From an uncultured Clostridia bacterium (GTDB lineage Bacteria; Bacillota; Clostridia; Oscillospirales; Acutalibacteraceae), in assembly GCA_947630285.1 (NCBI GenBank), contig CANRHD010000002.1, forward strand, positions 62,001 to 126,000: DNA of 64,000 bases, written 5' to 3'. Below the pieces are notes generated by a model that worked only from the letters and a program-made list of their open reading frames with translations, did not search any database and had not been told where the DNA came from. Below, piece after piece: positions 52,513 to 61,266 of this stretch (positions are counted from its first letter, which is position 1; the number at the start of each line of letters is the position of its first letter). The position numbers were made by a program, and so were the translations under genes.

Positions 52513-52591
52513 ATTATAATTCTATTATAGAATTATAATTCCGTAACGGAATTTTGTCAAGAGGATTGCGAAATATAATTCCTATATAGGA
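52513..52591. promoter_or_regulatory. Palindromic operator array
   Basis: Three palindromes. Site 1 (52513-52539): 12-bp arms ATTATAATTCTA / TAGAATTATAAT. Site 2 (52537-52553): AATTCCGTAACGGAATT. Site 3 (52580-52591): TCCTATATAGGA. TATAATTC occurs three times. Sites 1 and 2 cover the -10 box and spacer of the leftward promoter. Confidence 0.8.
52532..52560 (-). promoter_or_regulatory. Consensus promoter of the membrane/lipoprotein operon
   Basis: Minus strand TTGACA (52560-52555), exact 17-bp spacer, TATAAT (52537-52532), a perfect match to the vegetative consensus. It reads toward the gene at 51862-52335. Confidence 0.85.
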
Positions 52592-52669
52592 CAAAATAAA
52601 TATGGGAGGGATATAACACGGAGTTATACGGCAAAATCCTTTAAATTTCCCGTTTACTTCGTAAGCATT

Positions 52670-52927
52670 ATGAAAATAAGAAAAAGAGAATACGGCGATT
52701 GCAATATGGTAGGCAGGAATATAGAAAGGCTGCGGAAAGAAAAGGGTATCAAGCAAAAAGATTTTATATCAAAAATGCAAACTATGGGGCTTGACATTAA
52801 CCCGACGAGCTATTCAAAGTTAGAGGGGCAGATTCGTCTGGCTTCCGATAAAGAGGTGTATTATGCGGCAAAAATTCTTGATGTGAGTACCGATGTTTTA
52901 TTTAAAAACAGCGTTAACAAGCCCTGA
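52670..52927 (+). CDS. XRE-family helix-turn-helix regulator
   Basis: 85 residues; a shorter version would start at the ATG at 52706 (MVGRNIERLRKEKG). The HTH spans about residues 14-70: NIERLRKEKGIKQKDFISKMQ, SYSKLEGQIRLASDKEVYYAAKILDVS. It is probably the protein that binds the palindromes between it and the divergent operon, repressing that operon and perhaps itself; this is inferred from position. The ribosome site is weak. Confidence 0.85.
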   Translation: MKIRKREYGDCNMVGRNIERLRKEKGIKQKDFISKMQTMGLDINPTSYSKLEGQIRLASDKEVYYAAKILDVSTDVLFKNSVNKP

Positions 52928-52963
52928 CGGCTCATTAACGCACATCTGCCTTTATATCTAATA

Positions 52964-52997
52964 AAACACGGACAGCTAAACGCTGTCCGTGTTTTTA
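52964..52997. terminator. Bidirectional terminator
   Basis: Perfect 13-bp arms AAACACGGACAGC / GCTGTCCGTGTTT with T5. It overlaps the last codons of the convergent NUDIX gene. Confidence 0.87.
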
Positions 52998-53458
52998 CGC
53001 CCTGTTAAGGTTTGGGACTTTACATAATCGTCTAAAATTCGTTTTTGGCTTTTTCCGAAGCGTTCGGGCAAATTTGAAAGCGCAGTCCATTCGAGTGCGG
53101 CGGACTCCCCGTCGTTTATTTTTACCTCGCCCGAAAAATCACGGCAAACATAAGCCGCTATATAAACGCACCACTCGTCGCCCGTTTCCCCCTTGCACAC
53201 GCCGTCGGAGGAATAAAAGCCGAAAAGCTCAAGGTTTTTAACCTCAAGCGAGGTTTCCTCCCGAACCTCCCTAACGGCGGTATCAAGCGTATTCTCCCCA
53301 AGCTCCGACAGGCCGCCCGGGAACGACCAGGTATCAACGGGAAAGGTTCTTTTCTGCAAAAGGATTTCGTCCCTCTCATTTTTAATTATTACAACGCTTC
53401 CCACTAAGTTTATACATTTGTGACCGATAATTTTTCTTAAATCCTCGATATATCCCAT
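52976..53458 (-). CDS. NUDIX hydrolase (MutT/ADP-ribose pyrophosphatase-like)
   Basis: 160 residues from the ATG at 53458, which has AGCAGGTGATA ahead; upstream frames run through the sigG promoter region. The Nudix box is complete: GGLSELGENTLDTAVREVREETSLEV. It hydrolyses nucleoside diphosphate derivatives; substrate unknown. Divergent from sigG. Confidence 0.86.
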   Translation of the reverse strand: MGYIEDLRKIIGHKCINLVGSVVIIKNERDEILLQKRTFPVDTWSFPGGLSELGENTLDTAVREVREETSLEVKNLELFGFYSSDGVCKGETGDEWCVYIAAYVCRDFSGEVKINDGESAALEWTALSNLPERFGKSQKRILDDYVKSQTLTGRKNTDSV

Positions 53459-53591
53459 ATTATCACCTGCTTTCAAATATATAATAGCACAGCGCAAATA
53501 ATATTTAAACACTCTTTCATATTTTACCTCTTTTATGACAATAATATAACCGAAAAGCTTTCTGTACATAAAACTAAAAGGAAATGATATT

Positions 53592-54359
53592 TTGCAGTAC
53601 AGTAAAGTTGAAATATGCGGCGTAAACACCTCAAAGCTTAAAGTTTTAAAGGAAAGCGAAAAAATAGAGCTTTTAAAGAGGTCGCAAAACGGCGACGCAC
53701 TCGCAAGGGAACAGCTCATCAACGGTAACCTGCGCCTTGTGCTCTCTGTAATTCAACGCTTTACAAACAGGGGCGAAAACCTTGACGACCTGTTTCAGGT
53801 AGGCTGTATAGGGCTTATAAAGGCAATAGACAATTTTGACATTTCCCAAAATGTAAGGTTTTCAACTTATGCTGTACCTATGATAATCGGAGAAATCAGG
53901 CGGTATCTCAGGGACAACAACACGCTTCGTGTTTCACGCTCAATGAGGGATACTGCGTACCACGCAATGCAGGTAAAGGAGCGCCTTCAAAACGAGCTTC
54001 ACCGTGACCCGACAATAGAGGAAATTGCAAAGGAGCTCGGCACGGACACAAGCTCCGTTGTTATAGCCCTCGAGGCAATAGTGGAGCCCGTATCACTCTA
54101 CGAGCCGGTTTATTCGGACGGAGGCGATACCATTTTTGTTATGGACCAGGTAAGCTCCTTGGACACCGACAAGGATTGGCTTGACGAAATAATGATAAAG
54201 GAAACCATTAACAGCCTTTCGGACAGGGAGAAGAAAATCCTGTCCCTGCGTTTTATGAAAGGTAAAACGCAAATGGAGGTCGCCGATGAAATAGGCATCT
54301 CCCAGGCGCAGGTATCAAGGCTCGAAAAATTTGCGATAGATAAAATCAAAGGCAATTAG
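53592..54359 (+). CDS. sigG: RNA polymerase sigma-G factor (forespore)
   Basis: 255 residues from a TTG start with AAAGGAAATG ahead. The N-terminal KVEICGVNTSKLKVLKE is the diagnostic SigG tag. Regions 2 (DDLFQVGCIGLIKAIDNFD and RFSTYAVPMIIGEIRRYLRDN), 3 and 4 (SDREKKILSLRFMKGKTQ and EIGISQAQVSRLEK) follow. It directs late forespore transcription after engulfment, so the organism very probably sporulates. In Bacillus it lies next to spoIIGA-sigE; here it is separated from them. Confidence 0.95.
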   Translation: MQYSKVEICGVNTSKLKVLKESEKIELLKRSQNGDALAREQLINGNLRLVLSVIQRFTNRGENLDDLFQVGCIGLIKAIDNFDISQNVRFSTYAVPMIIGEIRRYLRDNNTLRVSRSMRDTAYHAMQVKERLQNELHRDPTIEEIAKELGTDTSSVVIALEAIVEPVSLYEPVYSDGGDTIFVMDQVSSLDTDKDWLDEIMIKETINSLSDREKKILSLRFMKGKTQMEVADEIGISQAQVSRLEKFAIDKIKGN

Positions 54360-54386
54360 CTTTTTGGCGTAAAGCGGTTTTGACAT

Positions 54387-54419
54387 AAAAAAGCTTCCCC
54401 GACCGGAGAAGCTTTTTTT
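54387..54419. terminator. Convergent terminator (sigG / pnp)
   Basis: Arms AAAAAAGCTTC / GAAGCTTTTTT around CCCGACCG, with T/A runs on both sides. Confidence 0.87.
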
Positions 54420-54430
54420 CTGTTTTCTTA

Positions 54431-56620
54431 TTATTTATTGTTTCTGCGGAAGCCCCTTCTGCCGTCTTTTCTCGGCGCTCTCGGGGTTATATCGTTTTCG
54501 GGTGTAAGTCCCTCGACCTCAATAAGCGCTTCACGGCGTGAAAGGTTAAGCCTGCCCTGCTCGTCTACGGGGAGAACCTTAACTATAATCTCATCGCCGA
54601 CATTGACTACATCTTCAACCTTTTCGGTGCGCTTAACATCAAGATGGCTGATATGAACCATACCCTCAACGCCGGGCACGATTTCAACAAATGCGCCGAA
54701 GCTCATAAGACGGGTTACAACACCCTTGTAAACTGCGCCGACCTCCGGACCGTTTGCAATCGTTTCTATAATGAAAATTGCCTTCTTGCCGTTCTCAATA
54801 TCAAGGCAGGAAACAAATACCTGACCCTCGTCGTTGACATCGACCTTACAGTCACATTCTGCGCAGATTTTCTGAATAACCTTGCCCTGCTTGCCGATAA
54901 CCTCGCCGATTTTTTCGGGGTCAATCTTTGTTGTAAGCATCTTGGGAGCCCATTTTGAAAGCTCGGCTCTCGGCTCGGAAATAACGGGAAGCATTATTTC
55001 GTCAAGTATATATTCTCTCGCCTTATGCGTCTTTGCAAACGCCTCTTTAATAATTTCAGGGGTCAGACCGTGTACCTTAAGGTCCATTTGAATGGCGGTA
55101 ATGCCTTTCTTTGTACCGGCAACCTTAAAGTCCATATCACCGTAGAAATCCTCAAGTCCCTGAATATCCACCATGGTCATAAAGTCGCCGTAAACGCCCT
55201 CGTCGCCCGTGATAAGTCCGCAGGAAATGCCAGCAACGGGGGCCTTAATCGGAACGCCTGCCGCCATAAGCGCAAGAGTTGAACCGCAGATTGAGCCCTG
55301 CGAGGTTGAACCGTTTGAAGAGAGAACCTCCGAAACGACACGGATAGCGTAGGGGAAATCCTCAACCGACGGAATTACGGGGATAAGAGCCTTTTCGGCA
55401 AGGGCGCCGTGGCCTATTTCCCTCCTGCCGGGGCCTCTTGACGGCTTTGTTTCGCCTACCGAATACGAGGGGAAATTGTAATGGTGAATATATCTTTTTT
55501 CCTTCTGCTCGTCAAGTCCGTCAAGCATCTGTGCGTCGCTTATCGGGCCGAGTGTCGCAACCGAAAGAACCTGGGTTTGGCCTCTTGTAAACATACCCGA
55601 ACCGTGAGCCCTTGCAAGCAAGTCAATCTCGGCGTTAAGGGGACGGATTTCATCAATTCCCCTGCCGTCTACACGCTTATGCTCGTCCTTGAGCCATGAG
55701 CGGACAACATGCTTCTGAACGAGGTACATAATCTCCTCTATTTTGCCCTCGTTGCCCTCGAACTTTTCATCAAACTTTTCGTGAACCGCCGCATATATGG
55801 GAAGCAGAGCCTCGTCACGGACAAGCTTGTCGTCGGTATCAAGAGCCTTTTTAACATCTTCTATGCAGAAGTCCTCAATCTCCTTAAAAATAACGGGGTC
55901 GGGGTCGGACGACTCATAGGCAAATTTGGGCTTGCCTACCTCTTCAACTATGCCCTGAATGAATTTTACGATTTTTTTGTTTTCCTCATGGCCTGCCATA
56001 ATGCAGTCAAACATAAGGTCGTCGGGAATTTCGTTGCCGCCTGCCTCGATCATGGCAACAAGGTCGGCTGTGGACGCAACGGTAAGGTTAAGCTCTGTTT
56101 TTGCCCTCTGTTCAAGTGTGGGGTTAATGACTATCTCGCCGTCAACGATGCCGACATTTACTCCCGAAATGGGGCCGTCCCACGGAATATCCGAAATGGC
56201 TATGGCGGCGGATACGCCTATCATGGCGGAGATTTCGGGACTGCAATCGGGGTCAACCGACATAACGGTTGCGACTACCGTGCAGTCGTTTCTCAAATCC
56301 TTGGGGAAGAGCGGACGGATAGGTCTGTCTATGCAACGGGAGGTGAGCACGGCCTTTTCGCTTGCCTTGCCCTCTCTCCTTTGGAAAGAGCCGGGTATTC
56401 TGCCGACGGAGTACATTTTTTCCTCATAGTCGACCGAGAGCGGAAAGAAATCGACGCCCTCCCTCGGTGTTGCCGAAGCGGTTACCGTGCAAAGCACATT
56501 TGTATCGCCGTAGCGAACCATAACGGCGGCGTTTGCAAGGCCCGCCATTTTGCCTGTTTCAATGGAGAGCTTTCTCCCGGCAAGCTCGGTTTCCCAAACC
56601 TTAAAGTTTTTAAAGAACAT
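54431..56620 (-). CDS. pnp: Polyribonucleotide nucleotidyltransferase (PNPase)
   Basis: 729 residues. Two RNase PH domains (about 10-230 and 310-545) with the alpha linker between, a KH domain (about 553-615; IGEVIGKQGKVIQKICAE) and an S1 domain (about 622-692; VYKGVVTRLMSFGAFVEIVPGVEGMVHIS), then a basic R/G-rich tail. It degrades RNA 3'-5' with phosphate. Paired with rpsO as in most bacteria. Confidence 0.96.
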   Translation of the reverse strand: MFFKNFKVWETELAGRKLSIETGKMAGLANAAVMVRYGDTNVLCTVTASATPREGVDFFPLSVDYEEKMYSVGRIPGSFQRREGKASEKAVLTSRCIDRPIRPLFPKDLRNDCTVVATVMSVDPDCSPEISAMIGVSAAIAISDIPWDGPISGVNVGIVDGEIVINPTLEQRAKTELNLTVASTADLVAMIEAGGNEIPDDLMFDCIMAGHEENKKIVKFIQGIVEEVGKPKFAYESSDPDPVIFKEIEDFCIEDVKKALDTDDKLVRDEALLPIYAAVHEKFDEKFEGNEGKIEEIMYLVQKHVVRSWLKDEHKRVDGRGIDEIRPLNAEIDLLARAHGSGMFTRGQTQVLSVATLGPISDAQMLDGLDEQKEKRYIHHYNFPSYSVGETKPSRGPGRREIGHGALAEKALIPVIPSVEDFPYAIRVVSEVLSSNGSTSQGSICGSTLALMAAGVPIKAPVAGISCGLITGDEGVYGDFMTMVDIQGLEDFYGDMDFKVAGTKKGITAIQMDLKVHGLTPEIIKEAFAKTHKAREYILDEIMLPVISEPRAELSKWAPKMLTTKIDPEKIGEVIGKQGKVIQKICAECDCKVDVNDEGQVFVSCLDIENGKKAIFIIETIANGPEVGAVYKGVVTRLMSFGAFVEIVPGVEGMVHISHLDVKRTEKVEDVVNVGDEIIVKVLPVDEQGRLNLSRREALIEVEGLTPENDITPRAPRKDGRRGFRRNNK

Positions 56621-56762
56621 AAATTTTTACCTCTCTTTTTTTATTTTATCAAGGCAAAAATCCTGTTTTAGCAATAAACACAGCCCTTGCTTTTCCAAAC
56701 GCTCTGTTTACCGCTAAACTTTACGGATTTTGCCCTGAAAATTACATCACTTAAAGCAATTC

Positions 56763-56790
56763 AAGGCAAGCAGTCAAAACTGCTTGCCTT
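56763..56790 (-). promoter_or_regulatory. rpsO-pnp intergenic hairpin
   Basis: Perfect 12-bp arms AAGGCAAGCAGT / ACTGCTTGCCTT just after rpsO, with no real T-run. It may be a weak terminator or an RNase processing site between rpsO and pnp. Confidence 0.65.
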
Positions 56791-56799
56791 AAATAAGTC

Positions 56800-57063
56800 T
56801 TATTTACGAAGTCCGAGACGGGCAACTATTGAACGGTATCTTTCAATGTCAACCTTCTGAAGATATGCCAAAAGGTTACGCCTGCGGCCAACCATCTTGT
56901 GAAGACCTCTTCTTGAATGGTGGTCCTTCTGGTTAGTTTTAAGATGCTCGGTAAGATCCTGAATTCTCTTTGTAAGGACAGCTATCTGTACCTCGGGAGA
57001 ACCGGTATCGCCCTCATGTGTTGCATACTCTGCCATAATGGCCTGCTTTTCCGACTGTGTCAT
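56800..57063 (-). CDS. rpsO: 30S ribosomal protein S15
   Basis: 87 residues, standard length. [25 protein letters not shown] and [22 protein letters not shown] are the S15 signature. Binds 16S rRNA early in small-subunit assembly. GAGGTGAAAG precedes the ATG. Upstream gene of the rpsO-pnp pair. Confidence 0.97.
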   Translation of the reverse strand: MTQSEKQAIMAEYATHEGDTGSPEVQIAVLTKRIQDLTEHLKTNQKDHHSRRGLHKMVGRRRNLLAYLQKVDIERYRSIVARLGLRK

Positions 57064-57172
57064 TTTCTTTCACCTCATTTAAAATTACTTACGCTCACAA
57101 CAGAATAAGGTACAGGTGAACACTTAACCGTGTAAGTTTACGCCATATTCCGTAATGCCGTATTGCTTTAGT
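57064..57172 (-). promoter_or_regulatory. rpsO leader
   Basis: About 100 nt from the predicted start to the ATG, with a small hairpin ACTTACACGGTTAAGT-type at 57120-57137. S15 often represses its own mRNA through such a leader; the fold here was not resolved. Confidence 0.4.
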
Positions 57173-57201
57173 ATTATATATCAAACAATTTTTAAAGTCA
57201 A
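57173..57201 (-). promoter_or_regulatory. rpsO promoter
   Basis: TTGACT (57201-57196), 17-bp spacer, TATAAT (57178-57173) on the minus strand. Confidence 0.8.
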
Positions 57202-57498
57202 GAAAAATTATTTATCCGTTTTGCCCGTTTATGCGCCGCCGAATTTTAATATTCCTAAACCGCCCCGGTTTTATAATTTTGCGCCCGATTTATTGTTCTG
57301 TTTTTTGATTATAATATTAACAGAGCCGCTTTTTTCTTTTTTCATTGCCAACTCAAAGCCGAAAAATTTATGATTTTTGGTTAAAAAGCCGAAAATTATT
57401 TATTTGCCTTTCTTTTTATTGAAATCACATTAAAAATAGTATAATATATACAAGTTAAAAATTAATATGTCATAAGACTGTTTTGGAGGATATATATT
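57202..57498. other. AT-rich region upstream of glycogen phosphorylase
   Basis: No gene. TTGAAA (57419-57424) and TATAAT (57440-57445) with a 15-bp spacer may form a weak promoter for the phosphorylase gene. Confidence 0.45.
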
Positions 57499-60030
57499 AT
57501 GAATTATTCGCTTACCAAGAAGAAAGCAAAGGAGCTTGTTAAGGCTAAGCTTTCACACAATATGGGCGTAAGCCCCGAGGAAGCTACGGACGAACAGTAC
57601 TATAAGGCCATTGCGCTTATAATCAGGGATATGATGAGCGCCGGCAGGGCGGAATTTACAAGCGACGCCGAAAAGAAAGGCACAAAGCGTGTTTACTACC
57701 TTTGTATGGAATTTCTTATGGGCCGTTCGCTTAAAAACAATCTTTACAATTTAAACCTTACCGAGGTTTTTGAAAGCGTGCTGGCAGACTACGGCGTAAA
57801 GCTTGAAAGCATTTACGAGTGCGAACCCGACGCAGGCTTGGGCAACGGCGGTCTGGGCAGGCTTGCGGCCTGCTACCTTGACGGCCTTGCAACACAGGGC
57901 TATCCGGCAAGGGGATACTCCATTCTTTACGAGGCCGGTATTTTTAAACAGAAGCTTGTTGACGGCTGGCAGACGGAGCTTCCCGACTTCTGGCTTCCCG
58001 GCGGCGAAGTTTGGCTTGTACCGCACGAGGAGAGTGCGCTTGAGGTTCGTTTTGAGGGCGAGGTTCTCGACTCCTGGGAAAATCAGTTCCACCATGTAGA
58101 GCTTGCAAACTACAAGCCCGTTAAGGCAATACCCTACGACATGTGCGTTGCCGGCAAGGACGGCAAGGGCATTTCCGTTCTCCGCCTTTGGAAGGCTCAG
58201 GCTCCTGCGCTTGATATGACATTGTTCAATCAGGGCGACTATATGCGTGCTATGGAGAGAAACGCTATGGCGGAGGTTATCTCAAAGGTTCTTTACCCTG
58301 CCGACAATCACCCCGAGGGCAAGTCTTTAAGGCTCCGTCAGCAGTATTTCCTTGTTTCCGCTTCAATTCAGGATATTGTCCATAAGCATCTGCGTACCTA
58401 CGGAACGCTCGACAATCTCCCCGACAAGGTTGCAATCCACATAAACGACACGCACCCCACCCTTGCGATACCCGAGCTTATGAGAATAATGCTCGACGAA
58501 TGCGGTTACGGCTGGGACGACGCCTGGAATATAATCACAAAAACCGTTGCGTACACTAACCATACGGTTATGAAAGAGGCTCTTGAATGTTGGCCGGAGG
58601 ACCTTTACAAACGCCTTATGCCGAGAATTTGGCAGATAACAAAGGAAATCGACAACAGGTTCAGAAACTTTATTTGGCAGGCTACGGGAAACGCCGACCA
58701 GGTTGAAAGAATGGCCGTAATTTCAAACGGCGTTGTCAGAATGGCTAACCTCTGCGTTGCCGGTTCACATTCGGTAAACGGTGTTTCGGCGCTTCATTCC
58801 GAGATACTCAAAGAAACCGTTTTCAACGATTTTTACGCAATCACTCCCAATAAATTTAAAAATGTTACAAACGGCATCGCTCACAGGCGTTGGCTTTGCC
58901 AGTCAAACCCCGAGCTTTCAAAATTCGCCGCTTCGCTTATCGGCGACGGCTTTGTTAAAAACGCCGACAGGCTCTCCGAGCTCAAAGCGTATGCAGACGA
59001 CAAGAGCGTTCTTGACGAAATAGGCAGAATAAAACGCCAAAACAAGGAGAATTTCTCCAATTACATCAAGAAGCAGACGGGCATTATGCTTGACCCCAAT
59101 TCTATTTTTGATGTTCAGGTAAAGCGTCTTCACGAGTACAAGCGCCAGCATCTTAACGCCCTCAACATTTTGTCGCAGTACCTTTACATTAAGGATAACC
59201 CCACCGCCGCATTTATTCCGCACACATACATTTTCGGCGCAAAAGCGGCTTCGGGATACTTTATGGCAAAGAAAATAATCGCCTTTATCTGTGCGCTTGC
59301 AAAGATGATTAACACCGACCCCGACTGCAAGGGAAAGCTTCAGGTAGTGTATGTTGAGGATTACAATGTGACAATGGCGGAGAGGCTTATACCCTCGGCG
59401 GATATTTCCGAGCAGATTTCTCTCGCCGGCACAGAGGCAAGCGGCACAAGCAATATGAAATTTATGTTAAACGGCGCTGTTACTCTCGGCACTATGGACG
59501 GCGCAAATGTTGAAATTTATGACGCCGTAGGCGAGGACAATATCTTTATTTTCGGTATGAGTACGCCCGAGGTTCAGTATTTGCAGAGATGCGGATACGA
59601 TCCCCGGCAGTATTTCAACAACAATGCGGAAATTCAGAAAATTCTGAACTTCGCAAATCAGACGGGCATCGGCGGACAGTTCTTCCACGAGGTAACCTCA
59701 AGCATTATTTATCACGACCCGTATATGGTTTTGGCTGATTTTGAGGATTACAGAAGAAAACAGCATGAAATTTCCGAAGCCTATACAAACCGTGACAGCT
59801 GGAACAGAATGTCGCTTATAAACACCGCAAGCTCCGGCATATTTGCCGCAGACAGGGCGATAAACGAATACGCCAAAAACATCTGGCACACAAAATCGGC
59901 GTTTTCGGACGAAACGGCACCTGCAAAAAAGCCTGCCGCAAAGGCGCAGGAAAAGAAACCGGAGCCCGAAAAAAAGCCGTCGGTTAAAAAGAGCGCCGCA
60001 AAAAATGCGCCTGAAAAAAAGAGCAAATAA
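57499..60030 (+). CDS. glgP: Glycogen/starch phosphorylase with basic C-terminal tail
   Basis: 843 residues. GT35 features: LGNGGLGRLAACYLDGLATQ, NDTHPTLAIPELMR, VQVKRLHEYKRQ and the PLP segment EASGTSNMKFMLNGAVTLGT with the cofactor Lys at about 654. It releases glucose-1-phosphate from stored alpha-glucan. The domain ends near residue 800 and an unusual ~40-residue tail of K, A, P and E follows (KKPAAKAQEKKPEPEKKPSV). GGAGG lies well placed before the ATG. No other glg gene is nearby. Confidence 0.95.
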   Translation: MNYSLTKKKAKELVKAKLSHNMGVSPEEATDEQYYKAIALIIRDMMSAGRAEFTSDAEKKGTKRVYYLCMEFLMGRSLKNNLYNLNLTEVFESVLADYGVKLESIYECEPDAGLGNGGLGRLAACYLDGLATQGYPARGYSILYEAGIFKQKLVDGWQTELPDFWLPGGEVWLVPHEESALEVRFEGEVLDSWENQFHHVELANYKPVKAIPYDMCVAGKDGKGISVLRLWKAQAPALDMTLFNQGDYMRAMERNAMAEVISKVLYPADNHPEGKSLRLRQQYFLVSASIQDIVHKHLRTYGTLDNLPDKVAIHINDTHPTLAIPELMRIMLDECGYGWDDAWNIITKTVAYTNHTVMKEALECWPEDLYKRLMPRIWQITKEIDNRFRNFIWQATGNADQVERMAVISNGVVRMANLCVAGSHSVNGVSALHSEILKETVFNDFYAITPNKFKNVTNGIAHRRWLCQSNPELSKFAASLIGDGFVKNADRLSELKAYADDKSVLDEIGRIKRQNKENFSNYIKKQTGIMLDPNSIFDVQVKRLHEYKRQHLNALNILSQYLYIKDNPTAAFIPHTYIFGAKAASGYFMAKKIIAFICALAKMINTDPDCKGKLQVVYVEDYNVTMAERLIPSADISEQISLAGTEASGTSNMKFMLNGAVTLGTMDGANVEIYDAVGEDNIFIFGMSTPEVQYLQRCGYDPRQYFNNNAEIQKILNFANQTGIGGQFFHEVTSSIIYHDPYMVLADFEDYRRKQHEISEAYTNRDSWNRMSLINTASSGIFAADRAINEYAKNIWHTKSAFSDETAPAKKPAAKAQEKKPEPEKKPSVKKSAAKNAPEKKSK

Positions 60031-60072
60031 ACTCCCCTGCGTTTATCAAAATACACTTGATTTGAGGAAAAT

Positions 60073-61260
60073 ATGAAGAACTTAAAGTTATTGAAAATAA
60101 AAATTTTTAAACTTATAAGCTATGTTTTTCTTTTCATTCCGATTAGCAACAATACAATCCTTTTCGACAGCTTTCACGGGAAGCTGAGCGACAACCCGAA
60201 ATATGTTGAAATTTCCCTGCTCAAAAAGATGCCGAACGCCAATATCATTTGGGTTGCCGAGAAAAATAATAAGGCCGCCTTCAAGGGCTTAAAGACCGTT
60301 GATTACCAATCGTTAAGATATTTTATTCTGCTTATGCACGCCCGTGTTGTGGTTGACAATCAGTTGGGCGGCAGGCTTACAAGCGGAGGCGGTAAATCGG
60401 CAAAGCTCTATTCTAAAATTAGAAAAGATCAGCTTTGCATATCTTCCTGGCACGGTACTCCGCTCAAAAGGCTGGGTAACGATGTAAAATCCGACGGGCG
60501 CGCCTTTGTTTACAATTCAAACTTAGATGTTTTGTCATTGGGCAACAAATTTACTGCGGAAAAGATGGCAAGCGCATACGAGGTCAATACAAAAATCAAG
60601 TACTACGGCACTCCTAGAAACGATATACTGTTTGACAAAGAGGTCGATACCGAGGCCCTAAAGAAAAAATTACAGCTTCCCGACGGCTATAAATTTATCC
60701 TTTTCGCCCCTACATTCAGGGCGGATAACGAAAGAATGAGTGCGGCCGCTCAGCTTGAAATGCTTAACTTAACCCGTCTTACGCAGACCTTGGAAAAAAG
60801 CTTCGGCGGAAAATGGGGGCTTATTATCAGGGCGCACCATATCGCATTGTCGCACATTAATATTGACGAGATTGCCTGCGAAAGCGGCGTTGGGATTTTT
60901 AACGGAAATATCGGCGACGATATGGCGGAATATCTCGTCCTGTCGGATATACTGCTTACCGATTATTCGAGCAGTATGTTTGACTTTGCGCTTACCAAAA
61001 AGCCCTGCTTCCTTTTTACTCCAGACAGGGACGAATACGAAAACGGATATTATTTCCCCTTAAATACGCTTCCTTTCCCGAGCGGAAACAGCGAGGAGGA
61101 GCTTTTATATCAAATTGGGCATTTTGACCAAAGCAAATATGAGTCGGGCGTGGACAAGCTGCTTGAAAACATAGGAAATGTTGAGGACGGCCATGCCTGC
61201 GAACATATTACCGACGATATAATCGACTTTATCCAAACCAAGAAAAAAAGCGAGGATTAA
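60073..61260 (+). CDS. CDP-glycerol glycerophosphotransferase family protein (TagB/TagF-like)
   Basis: 395 residues. Motifs: ILFDSFHGKLSDNPKY, CISSWHGTPLKRLGND, YYGTPRNDI, FAPTFRAD and DILLTDYSSSMFDFA with PCFLFTPDRDEY. The family transfers glycerol phosphate from CDP-glycerol to a wall or lipid-linked acceptor, making teichoic-acid-like polymers. A hydrophobic N-terminal stretch may bind the membrane. It is followed 6 bp later by the glycerol-1-phosphate dehydrogenase gene. Confidence 0.9.
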   Translation: MKNLKLLKIKIFKLISYVFLFIPISNNTILFDSFHGKLSDNPKYVEISLLKKMPNANIIWVAEKNNKAAFKGLKTVDYQSLRYFILLMHARVVVDNQLGGRLTSGGGKSAKLYSKIRKDQLCISSWHGTPLKRLGNDVKSDGRAFVYNSNLDVLSLGNKFTAEKMASAYEVNTKIKYYGTPRNDILFDKEVDTEALKKKLQLPDGYKFILFAPTFRADNERMSAAAQLEMLNLTRLTQTLEKSFGGKWGLIIRAHHIALSHINIDEIACESGVGIFNGNIGDDMAEYLVLSDILLTDYSSSMFDFALTKKPCFLFTPDRDEYENGYYFPLNTLPFPSGNSEEELLYQIGHFDQSKYESGVDKLLENIGNVEDGHACEHITDDIIDFIQTKKKSED

Positions 61261-61266
61261 AGCTCT

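Noticed and set aside
55709..56671. 320-codon plus-strand frame opposite pnp (and similar long frames opposite other genes)
   Set aside because: Antisense shadow of a strongly conserved gene; no ribosome site or recognisable motif.
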